DNA from: Streptomyces sp. NBC_00557
GTDB lineage: Bacteria > Actinomycetota > Actinomycetes > Streptomycetales > Streptomycetaceae
Assembly: GCF_036345995.1 (NCBI RefSeq)
Contig: NZ_CP107796.1
Span: 7,502,001 to 7,566,000 of the forward strand
Length of the DNA: 64,000 nucleotides
Direction: 5' to 3'
Position 1 is the first letter of the stretch, and each line of letters starts with the position of its first letter. Made by a program: the position numbers and the translations under genes. The notes under the pieces are model-generated. The model worked only from the letters and a program-made list of their open reading frames with translations, was not told the origin of the DNA and ran no database searches. Below, in pieces: positions 1 to 7,971 of the stretch.

Positions 1-334
1 CCTCGACCGTCCCGACCCCGTCGACGACGAGATGCTCCGCCTGTGCGGCGAGCACGGCATGGCGTTCGTGCCGTTCTACGCCGTCGCGGGCAACGCGGGA
101 GCGCAGGCGGCGGCCGACGACCACGACGACACCGTGCGCGACATCGCCCGCGCCCACGGGGTCGGTCCCGCGCAGATCCGCATCGCCTGGACCCTGCACC
201 AGGGCCCGCACGTCCTCGCCATTCCCGGCACCGGCAACCCGGACCACGTCGCGGAGAACATCGCGGCCGGCGCCCTGCGCCTCACCGACGACGAACTGGC
301 CCGCCTGAACGCGCTCCACGGCCCCACGAGCTGA
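1..334 (+). CDS. Aldo/keto reductase, C-terminal fragment (gene starts before the window)
   Basis: The reading frame is open from base 2 and ends at 334. The last 110 residues carry the end of a TIM-barrel aldo/keto reductase: a QIRIAWTLHQGPHVLAIPGTG stretch, which in this family binds NADPH, then the typical closing segment in which a helix begins LTDDELARLN. Such enzymes reduce carbonyls with NADPH in the cytosol. The substrate cannot be told, because the catalytic Asp/Tyr/Lys/His region lies outside the window. Confidence 0.85.
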   Translation, partial: LDRPDPVDDEMLRLCGEHGMAFVPFYAVAGNAGAQAAADDHDDTVRDIARAHGVGPAQIRIAWTLHQGPHVLAIPGTGNPDHVAENIAAGALRLTDDELARLNALHGPTS

Positions 335-1010
335 CGCGCACCCGACCGCCGCACCCCGGGCCACCCGAGGCGGCGGCTGACCACGCAGGCCGCCCGGGCC
401 CGGTGCCGAGGCGCCCTGCCCGGCAGCGCCGCACCCTTGCCCGGGGCCGGGCGAGGGCGAGGGCCGGGGCCGATGCCGGTGCCGGGGCAGGGCCTGGGAA
501 GGGCGAGGGTGAGGGCCGGGCGAGGGCCAGGGCCGGGGCTGCGGCTTGCGCCGGAGCCGGTGCTGGGGCCGGGCTGGGGGCCTGGGTCCCGCACCCATCG
601 CCGCGAACATGGACCAGCCGGTGCCGGACCCGGCCGCCCCCTCAGGGAAGCCGCCCCGACCCCCAGCCCGCCCCCGTAGCCCCCTCCCGACGGTCCCCGG
701 CAGCCCCCGGCCTGGGCGGCGGCCCGCGGTCCTCCGGGCGACACCCCGGTCCTCCGCAGGACGTCAACGCACCGGTCGCGCCCAGGCGCCCGGCCACTCC
801 CGCCCGCCCGTGCTCGCAGCCCTCCGTCCCGCGAACGGTTCCCGCCCCTCCGTCCACGGACGGTTCCCGCCCCTCGTCCGCGGACGACGGCCATCGCGAG
901 CGCTCCTCACATAATGGGTGCGGGGGCCCAGCCGTACGAAGGAGCGGTTGACTACTATCGTGTAGACGGTCGCCCGGGCCGCCAGACCAAGACGGGGTGA
1001 GGGACGTTCC
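335..1010. other. Gene-free spacer with G-rich low-complexity sequence
   Basis: No convincing gene lies here. The frames that stay open encode only Arg/Gly/Pro/Ala-rich translations without family features. Bases 430-590 are a degenerate simple repeat of GAGGGCC/GGGGCCG-like units on the plus strand, with five G-runs at 443-469 that fit a G-quadruplex pattern. The right end holds the promoter and operator of the BlaI-type gene. Confidence 0.6.
950..967 (+). promoter_or_regulatory. Candidate BlaI-type operator in the blaI promoter
   Basis: GACTAC-N6-GTAGAC forms a dyad (one mismatch) overlapping a TTGACT -35-like box at 948-953, about 45 bp before the BlaI-type start codon. BlaI/MecI repressors bind short TAC/GTA dyads and often repress their own promoter. 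The assignment to this repressor is inference from position. Confidence 0.45.
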
Positions 1011-1391
1011 ATGACCGAGGCGAAGGACGAGCGCCGGCCGGCCGGTGAGCTCGAGGCGAGCGTCATGGCCGCGCTCTGGGCCGCCGGCGCACCGCAGACG
1101 TCCGGTCAGGTGCAGCGGAGCCTCGGCGGCGGCCTGGCCCGTACGACGGTGACGACGATCCTCACCCGCCTGTACGACAAGGGCGTCGTCGAGCGGCACC
1201 GCCAGGGCCGCGGCTACGCCTACTTCCCGGTCCGCGACGTCCAGGACGCCCACGGTCTCACCGCCCGCCGGATGCACACCGAGCTCGACCGGGACAGTGA
1301 CCGCGAGACCGTCCTCGCCCGGTTCGTCGCCCAGCTGAGCCCCGACGACGAACGCATCCTGCGGGACCTGCTCGAAGCCGACGAACGATGA
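1011..1391 (+). CDS. BlaI/MecI/CopY-family transcriptional repressor
   Basis: This 126-residue protein has the size and layout of BlaI/MecI repressors. An N-terminal winged helix contains VMAALWAAGAPQTSGQVQ and the recognition-helix region LARTTVTTILTRLYDKG, and a C-terminal dimerisation helix follows (VLARFVAQLSPDDERILRDLL). It overlaps the M56 peptidase gene by four bases (ATGA), the classical repressor/sensor-protease pair. In known systems the protease cleaves the repressor on a cell-wall or antibiotic signal. No beta-lactamase lies next to it, so the regulon is unknown. Confidence 0.9.
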   Translation: MTEAKDERRPAGELEASVMAALWAAGAPQTSGQVQRSLGGGLARTTVTTILTRLYDKGVVERHRQGRGYAYFPVRDVQDAHGLTARRMHTELDRDSDRETVLARFVAQLSPDDERILRDLLEADER

Positions 1392-2314
1392 CCGCGCTGC
1401 TCCTGCTGCCCCTGCTGCTGCCGTTCGCCCTGCCGGCGCTGGCCCGCCGGGCCCTGGACCGGCTCGCCCCGGTCGCCGCGCTGTGGGCCGTCACCGTCTG
1501 CGCGATCGTCCTCGCCGGCTGCTCGCTGGCCGCGCTCGGCTCGTTCGTGCTCATCGGGCTGCTCAAGGTCCCGCTCTTCGCGGCGGTCGGCGAGCTGATC
1601 CACCCGCTGCGCACCGCCTCGGACCTCGTGGTGCTGCCGGCCGCCGCGACGTCGGTCGGCGCCCTCGCGGTCTGCGGCTGGACCCTCGCACGCTCGGTGC
1701 TGTGGCAGACCCGCGCCTTCCGCGCCGCACGGGCCGAGGCCGGATGCAGGCCCGCGGCCGGCGATCTGTGCGTGGTGGACTCGCCGCGCCCGGACGCCTA
1801 TGCGCTGCCCGGCCGCCCGCACCGCATCGTCGTCACCACCGCCATGCTGCGCAGCCTGGACGGCTCCGAGCGGGAGGTGCTGTTCGCCCACGAGCGGGCC
1901 CACAACGACGGCCGCCACCACTACTTCCTGGCCGCCGCCGAACTCGTCGCGCACTGCCATCCGGCGCTGCGCCCGGTCCGGGACACGATCCGCCTGGCCG
2001 CCGAGCGTGTCGCCGACGAGGCCGCCGCAGCCAGCGTCGGTGACCGGCGTCTGACCGCCCGCGCCATAGCCCGCGCCGCCCTCGCCGGACAGGGCGCCCG
2101 TGCCGAGCGCCCCGGCTTCGTGCCCGCCGCGACCGCCGGTCCCGTCCCGCAGCGCGTCCAGGCGCTGCTGGCCGCGCCCCTCGTTCCCCGCGCCGGCTGT
2201 GCCGTCGCCGCCCTGCTCATCGCCTGCACGGCCGTCTCCTGTGCGGCCTCCGTCGCCGGACTGGCCGACTTCCACCACCGCGTGGAGATCGCCCAGGGCG
2301 ACGAGGCCCCCTGA
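1388..2314 (+). CDS. M56-family (BlaR1-like) membrane metallopeptidase
   Basis: The 308-residue product has hydrophobic segments at about 3-20, 35-65 and 80-100, and another near the C-terminus (about 260-290). The zinc motif HERAH is at residues 168-172, with a downstream helix containing ERVADEAAA that supplies the third ligand in M48/M56 enzymes. There is no extracellular penicillin-binding domain, so it is the short actinobacterial type rather than full BlaR1. It is translationally coupled to the BlaI-type repressor and probably inactivates it by proteolysis at the membrane; the stimulus is not evident. Confidence 0.88.
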   Translation: MTALLLLPLLLPFALPALARRALDRLAPVAALWAVTVCAIVLAGCSLAALGSFVLIGLLKVPLFAAVGELIHPLRTASDLVVLPAAATSVGALAVCGWTLARSVLWQTRAFRAARAEAGCRPAAGDLCVVDSPRPDAYALPGRPHRIVVTTAMLRSLDGSEREVLFAHERAHNDGRHHYFLAAAELVAHCHPALRPVRDTIRLAAERVADEAAAASVGDRRLTARAIARAALAGQGARAERPGFVPAATAGPVPQRVQALLAAPLVPRAGCAVAALLIACTAVSCAASVAGLADFHHRVEIAQGDEAP

Positions 2315-2441
2315 TCCGGGACTCGCACAAGATCCTGGCCGGCTTTGCGTCCCCGCTGGCAACGCGCGTAGACCGGGACTGGCGCTGACACGGGTTTTAC
2401 GTATAACCTCACCCGCTAACCACTCCCACCGGAAGGTCCCG

Positions 2442-2831
2442 ATGCGACGCGTCGCCCTGGTCACCCTCGTCGTCGACGACTACGACGAGGCCGTTCGCTT
2501 CTACACCGAGGCTCTCGGGTTCCGGCTCGCCGAGGATGCCCCGCGTCCCGACGGCTCCCGCTGGGTCGTGGTGGAGCCCGGCGCCGCCGCCGGCACCGGC
2601 CTGCTGCTGGCCCGCGCCAAGGGTGAGGCCCAGAGGTCCAGGGTCGGCGACCAGACCGGCGGCCGCGTCGGGTTCTTCCTGCACACCGACGACTTCGCCC
2701 GCGACCACGCCCGGATGACCGCGGCCGGCGTGACCTTCCTGGAGGAGCCGCGGCACGAGCCGTACGGCACCGTAGCCGTCTTCCAGGACCTCTACGGGAA
2801 CCGCTGGGACCTGCTCCAGCCCGCCGGCTGA
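2442..2831 (+). CDS. VOC-family (glyoxalase/bleomycin-resistance fold) protein
   Basis: This 129-residue single-domain VOC protein starts with LVTLVVDDYDEAVRFYTEALGF and ends with the typical AVFQDLYGNRWDLLQPAG metal-ligand region. The ATG at 2442 has GGAAGG five bases upstream; longer upstream reading is ruled out by the M56 gene. Family members are small metalloenzymes or ligand-binding resistance proteins, and the substrate here is unknown. It precedes adenosine deaminase by 45 bp in the same direction, so co-transcription is likely. Confidence 0.85.
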   Translation: MRRVALVTLVVDDYDEAVRFYTEALGFRLAEDAPRPDGSRWVVVEPGAAAGTGLLLARAKGEAQRSRVGDQTGGRVGFFLHTDDFARDHARMTAAGVTFLEEPRHEPYGTVAVFQDLYGNRWDLLQPAG

Positions 2832-2876
2832 CTTCTTCCCGCCGCTTCGAACCGCCTGCTCAAGGAAAGACCCGCC

Positions 2877-3947
2877 ATGACTGCTACGCGCGTAGATGCT
2901 GATGTGATCCGCCGCCTCCCCAAGGCCGTGCTGCACGACCACCTCGACGGCGGCCTGCGCCCCGCCACCCTCGTGGAACTGGCGGCCGAGGCCGGTCACA
3001 CCCTTCCCACCACCGATCCCGACGAGCTGGCCGCCTGGTTCTTCGAGGCCGCCAACTCCGGCGACCTGGTGCGCTACATAGCCACCTTCGAGCACACCCT
3101 CGCCGTCATGCAGACCCGTGAAGGCCTGCTGCGCACCGCCGAGGAGTACGTGCTGGACCTCGCCGCCGACGGTGTCGTCTACGCCGAGGTGCGTTACGCC
3201 CCCGAGCTGAACACCCGGGGCGGGCTGTCGATGCGCGAGGTCGTGGAGACGGTCCAGGAGGGGCTCGCCGCCGGCATGGCCAAGGCGGCCGCCGGCGGCA
3301 CTCCGGTCCGGGTCGGCACGCTGCTGTGCGGGATGCGGATGTTCGACCGGGTGCGTGAGGCCGCCGACCTGGCCGTCGCCTACCGCGACGCCGGGGTCGT
3401 CGGCTTCGACATCGCCGGCGCCGAGGACGGCTTCCCGCCCGCCGACCACCTCGAGGCCTTCGAGCATCTGCGCCGCGAGAGCGTGCCCTTCACCATCCAC
3501 GCCGGCGAGGCGCACGGCCTGCCCAGCATCCATCAGGCCCTTCAGGTGTGCGGCGCCCAGCGCATCGGCCACGGGGTGCGCCTGACCGAGGACATCGTGG
3601 ACGGCAAGCTCGGCCGGCTCGCCTCCTGGGTGCGCGACCGCCGGATCGCCCTGGAGATGTGCCCCACCTCCAACCTGCAGACGGGCTGCGCCGCCTCGAT
3701 CGCCGGCCACCCGATCACGGCCCTGAAGGACCTCGGCTTCCGGGTCACCCTCAACACCGACAACCGGCTGGTGTCGGGCACGACGATGACCCGGGAGATG
3801 TCCCTGCTGGTCCGGGAGGCCGGCTGGAGCGTCGAGGACCTGCGCACGGTCACGGTGAACGCCGTCAAGAGCGCGTTCCTCCCGTTCGACGAGCGCAAGG
3901 CCCTCATCGAGGACGTGGTCCTGCCGGGCTACGCGGCCGCGCTCTGA
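2877..3947 (+). CDS. add: Adenosine deaminase
   Basis: The 356-residue protein has the expected length and the metal-dependent amidohydrolase signature: HDHLDGG (H20, H22), a HAGE motif (about residue 208-211) with the catalytic Glu, the IGHG histidine and the NTDNRL aspartate. It hydrolyses adenosine and deoxyadenosine to inosine and ammonia in purine salvage, in the cytosol. An AAGGAAAGA Shine-Dalgarno sequence precedes the ATG. Its 3' end overlaps the convergent DinB-like gene by 19 bp. Confidence 0.95.
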   Translation: MTATRVDADVIRRLPKAVLHDHLDGGLRPATLVELAAEAGHTLPTTDPDELAAWFFEAANSGDLVRYIATFEHTLAVMQTREGLLRTAEEYVLDLAADGVVYAEVRYAPELNTRGGLSMREVVETVQEGLAAGMAKAAAGGTPVRVGTLLCGMRMFDRVREAADLAVAYRDAGVVGFDIAGAEDGFPPADHLEAFEHLRRESVPFTIHAGEAHGLPSIHQALQVCGAQRIGHGVRLTEDIVDGKLGRLASWVRDRRIALEMCPTSNLQTGCAASIAGHPITALKDLGFRVTLNTDNRLVSGTTMTREMSLLVREAGWSVEDLRTVTVNAVKSAFLPFDERKALIEDVVLPGYAAAL

Positions 3948-4444
3948 ACGAGCCCCCTGAGGTAGGCGGCCTGTCCGGCGTGCTGAAGGTCGTCGGACAG
4001 GACGCTCACCAGCCGCACGCCGAGGCTGACCGGCGGATCCCAGCGCTCGTCCACGATCCGTTCCAGATCCTTGGCGGCCAGGGAGCGCAGCGCGCGGAGC
4101 GTCTGCTCGTGCACGGCGTCGTAGTACCCGGTGAGCAGGTCGGCCGACTCGACCCGCACCTTCGCGACCTTCGCGGGGCTGTGCCCGTACCCGGTGTCGT
4201 GCCGGGGCAGGTCGAGGCCGAAGCGCTTCTCCCAGCCCTGGCTCAGCCACACCTGGTCGAGGTCGAACGCGTCGGCGACGTGGTCGTCCTGCACCCGGGT
4301 GAGATGCCAGACGAGCCAGGCGATGGAGTTGGCGTCGGGGGCCGGACGGTGGTGCAGCGCGTCCGGGCCGAGGCCGTCGAGGGCGGCATGGACTTCTTCC
4401 TGGATGCGGCCGTAGCCGTCGATGAGGATGTCCTTCGCATGCAT
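3929..4444 (-). CDS. DinB/DUF664-type four-helix-bundle protein
   Basis: The 171-residue product resembles mycothiol-dependent maleylpyruvate isomerase/DinB-like proteins. It has an N-terminal helix ([18 protein letters not shown]), the metal-site histidine in [19 protein letters not shown], and a C-terminal [15 protein letters not shown] helix with the third histidine. Known relatives are thiol-S-transferases or isomerases; the reaction here is unknown. I chose the ATG at 4444 because similarity begins there; an in-frame ATG at 4456 is possible. Confidence 0.8.
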   Translation of the reverse strand: MHAKDILIDGYGRIQEEVHAALDGLGPDALHHRPAPDANSIAWLVWHLTRVQDDHVADAFDLDQVWLSQGWEKRFGLDLPRHDTGYGHSPAKVAKVRVESADLLTGYYDAVHEQTLRALRSLAAKDLERIVDERWDPPVSLGVRLVSVLSDDLQHAGQAAYLRGLVQSAAA

Positions 4445-4620
4445 ACCGTCCACCATCCCAAACAGCGGGCGTTCACGCGCCCGGAATCCAGCTCCCGTGG
4501 AAACCGAACGGCACACGTCCCGGCAGGTGCGTCCGCCTTGGCGGCTCCCCGCTGAGCTGCCCTGACAGGTCCCGCTGACCGCCGTCGCCCCGGCCGGCGG
4601 TCACGTGTCTCGTGCGGCCG

Positions 4621-5544
4621 TCAGCAGGAGGGGTGGGCTCCTCGTGGTGCCAGGCCCCCTGTCTCGCCGGCCGTCTCCAGCAGTGTGACGAGTGCCCGGG
4701 CGGCGGGGCTGGTGGCGCGGTCCGGGGGCAGCAGCGCCACGGTCTCGTACTCCGTCTCGCCCGTGCCCTTCAGGGGCAGCGCCGTGAGGGAGGGCCGCTT
4801 GTGCCGGAAGTGCCGGGGTACGACCGCGATTCCCAGGTTCTCGTCCACCAGGTCCAGCAGGCTGTGCACGTCGTTGACCTCCAGGGCGACCGTGCGCCGC
4901 ACCCCGGCCGCGGCGAACGCGGCGTCGGTGGTGCGGCGCGGGCCCCAGTCCGGGTGGAAGTCCACGAAGACCTCGCCGGCCAGATCCTCCGGGGTCAGCA
5001 CCGCGCCGGCCGAGGCCAGCCGGTGCCCGGAATGGCACAGCACGGTCATCGGCTCGCTCGTCAGCGACACCGAACGCAGCTGGTCGCTGTCCGCCTGGGT
5101 GCGGTAGGCGAAGGCCAGGTCGAGCCGGCCGGCCCCGACCTCCTCGGCCAGCGCGCCCGAGCCGGTCTGCCGCAGCCGGATCTCCACGTCCGGGTGCCGG
5201 CTCCGGAACGCGGCCAGCAGCCGGGCGACGTGCACCCCGGCGATGCACTGCTCGGTGCCCAGGGCCAGGGTGCCGCGCAGCACGCCCTGCACCGCCGCCA
5301 CCGCCTCGTGCGCGGCGCGCACCTGCGCCAGGATCCGCTCGGCCTCCACCAGCAGTGCCCGCCCCGCCTCGGTGAGCGTGACCCGGCGGGTGGTGCGCAC
5401 GAACAGCGGCGCCCGCAGCTCCCGCTCCAGCGCCCGGATGGACGCCGACAGACCCGACTGGGACACCATGAGGCGTTCGGCGGCCCGGGTGAAATGCTGG
5501 TCCTCGGCGACGGCGACGAAGTGCTGGAGATGGCGCAGTTCCAT
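4621..5544 (-). CDS. LysR-family transcriptional regulator
   Basis: The 307-residue protein begins MELRHLQHFVAVAEDQHFTRAAERL, the LysR helix-turn-helix (residues 1-60), and continues with a periplasmic-binding-like effector domain. It is divergent from the aldo/keto reductase at 5688, the usual arrangement for a LysR regulator and its target, so control of that reductase is a reasonable inference. The frame is open upstream to 5700, but the conserved N-terminus and a TAGGCT box just upstream place the start at 5544. Confidence 0.9.
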   Translation of the reverse strand: MELRHLQHFVAVAEDQHFTRAAERLMVSQSGLSASIRALERELRAPLFVRTTRRVTLTEAGRALLVEAERILAQVRAAHEAVAAVQGVLRGTLALGTEQCIAGVHVARLLAAFRSRHPDVEIRLRQTGSGALAEEVGAGRLDLAFAYRTQADSDQLRSVSLTSEPMTVLCHSGHRLASAGAVLTPEDLAGEVFVDFHPDWGPRRTTDAAFAAAGVRRTVALEVNDVHSLLDLVDENLGIAVVPRHFRHKRPSLTALPLKGTGETEYETVALLPPDRATSPAARALVTLLETAGETGGLAPRGAHPSC

Positions 5545-5552
5545 GATTGAGA

Positions 5553-5558
5553 AGCCTA
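5553..5558 (-). promoter_or_regulatory. -10 box of the lysR gene, leaderless type
   Basis: On the minus strand TAGGCT lies eight bases before the ATG at 5544, leaving no room for a Shine-Dalgarno sequence. This spacing implies transcription starting at or next to the start codon. Confidence 0.5.
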
Positions 5559-5687
5559 GCCGCACAATTCCATCGGATTCTTCTGTTGGACCGCTGCCCG
5601 GCCCGCGGGGAAGAGTGGGACCGGCGACCGGGAGCCCGCCGCTCCCGGGAGCCGGGAACACCGTGTGCCAACCCCTCTGGAGTCGCG

Positions 5688-6680
<993 letters not shown>

Positions 6681-6784
6681 GCCGCCGGATGGCGGGACCG
6701 GGCTGAACCGCCGGATCGGCAGGACCGGGGGAGGTGAGCCGCTCGCTCACCTCCCCCCAGGCGTTCATCGCCGGGCAGGCGGGG

Positions 6785-7168
6785 TCAGGCGGTCGGCGGC
6801 ACCCGGTCGAGAAAGCCCAGCACCTGCCGGATCCGGCCCTCGTCGTCCAGCGTGACGACGTCGAACCCGGCCACCGGCGCCGAGCCGTCGGCCCCGCTCA
6901 CCAGCTCCCAGCCGAAGCGCGCGGTGTCGTGGTGCCCGTCCACCGCGCCGAGCGGCCGGAAGACGAACCCGGGGAACTGCTCGTGCGCCGTCGCGATCAC
7001 GGCCGCGATGGCGTCGTGGCCGCGGACGTCGGCGAGCGGGTCGGTGTAGCCGCCGTCGGCGGTCCAGGCGGCGGCGACCGCCTTCTTCAGCGCCTCCGGA
7101 TCGGTGGCGTTCCAGGCCTCGAAGTAACGGGCGGCGGCGTTCTCGTAACGGTCGGTGTTCACGGACAT
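6785..7168 (-). CDS. NTF2-like/SnoaL-fold protein
   Basis: The 127-residue protein has a cone-shaped NTF2/SnoaL-like pattern: an N-terminal helix (RYFEAWNATDPEALKKAVAAAWT), then DGGYTDPLADVRGHDAIAAVI and strands GFVFRPLGAVDGHHDTARFGWELV and GFDVVTLDDEGRIRQVLGF. Members are isomerases, hydrolases or ligand binders in steroid, polyketide or detoxification pathways. Function here cannot be assigned. A 19-bp palindrome lies about 105 bp upstream. Confidence 0.8.
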   Translation of the reverse strand: MSVNTDRYENAAARYFEAWNATDPEALKKAVAAAWTADGGYTDPLADVRGHDAIAAVIATAHEQFPGFVFRPLGAVDGHHDTARFGWELVSGADGSAPVAGFDVVTLDDEGRIRQVLGFLDRVPPTA

Positions 7169-7481
7169 GCTGCATCAGCCTCCATCGAGGTCGTAACCAC
7201 TGGTCGGACCCGGATCCGTGGCCGTCGCCGATCCGGTGTGACCACCATGCCGGAGCACGGGGGAGCGGGTCGATTACCTCGCTGGTAATCACCCGGGGCC
7301 CCAACTCCCGCCGCATTCCGGCCAGAACGGGTGGTGAATATGCCAACAGACTGGCCGGAAACCCATGGTGACAGTGTTTCGGCAGTGGCGATACTCGAAC
7401 ATCAGGGGCACTTCACCGCACAGGAGCCGCACGGAGAGCGAGGGCGGGACCGGCAGCAGCGAGGCGACGGGGGAGTGGGAC
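7169..7481. other. Intergenic region between divergent genes
   Basis: No gene is supported in these 313 bp. The only clear structure is the interrupted palindrome at 7272-7290; a GGGGGAG Shine-Dalgarno sequence (7469-7475) for the gene at 7482 closes the region. Confidence 0.6.
7272..7290. promoter_or_regulatory. Interrupted palindrome GATTACC-N5-GGTAATC, probable operator
   Basis: A perfect 7+7 dyad with a 5-bp centre lies between the NTF2-like gene and the divergent small gene. Its AT-rich arms stand out in this GC-rich DNA. The form suits a dimeric MarR/HxlR/TetR-type repressor, but no such regulator gene is adjacent, so the binder is unknown. Confidence 0.5.
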
Positions 7482-7892
7482 GTGCACGACGAATTCCTGT
7501 GCCATGTCACGGCGTACGGCATGTGCGACGGCCGGCGCATCGGGGTACCGCTCGGCACCTATCGCGCGCCGACGCTGGCCCTGGCCCTGTGGTGGCTGCG
7601 CGACCGCGCCTCCTGGATCGCCGAACGCCTGGACCCGAGCCCGGACGACCCCGCCTTCCCGGCGGGCTCGCTGGTGCCGGTCGCCGGCACGGTGGCCGAC
7701 GTGCCCGCCCTGCTGCGCGCCTGGTGCGCCGACGACGCCGGGCAGGAGCGGGTGGCCGAGGAGCTGGCCGGCGGGCGGCTGGTGCGGATCGCCGCCAGCG
7801 ACGACACCACCGAGTACGAGCTGCTCGCCGAGTCCGTCGACGCGCTGCGCATGCAGCGCACCCTGCCGGCGCTCGTCGTACCCGTCGCCTGA
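7482..7892 (+). CDS. Conserved hypothetical protein, 136 residues
   Basis: I do not recognise a family. The GTG at 7482 follows GGGGGAG by seven bases and starts the sequence VHDEFLCHVTAYGMCDGRRIGV, where codon bias becomes strong; the frame is open upstream to 7365 but with poorer bias. The product is acidic in its second half and has no signal peptide, membrane segment or metal motif. It ends 79 bp before the FHA-ABC transporter, which has its own promoter. Confidence 0.7.
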   Translation: MHDEFLCHVTAYGMCDGRRIGVPLGTYRAPTLALALWWLRDRASWIAERLDPSPDDPAFPAGSLVPVAGTVADVPALLRAWCADDAGQERVAEELAGGRLVRIAASDDTTEYELLAESVDALRMQRTLPALVVPVA

Positions 7893-7958
7893 CACGTGTC
7901 CACTGGTGCTCCCCCCGCACTCCGGCCGGGACTCCGGGCGCGAAACAGGGTGAATCGG

Positions 7959-7964
7959 TAGAAT
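7959..7964 (+). promoter_or_regulatory. -10 box of the FHA-ABC gene, leaderless type
   Basis: TAGAAT lies seven bases before the ATG at 7972. With normal spacing from -10 to transcription start, the mRNA would begin at the start codon. Confidence 0.5.
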
Positions 7965-7971
7965 TCTGGCC

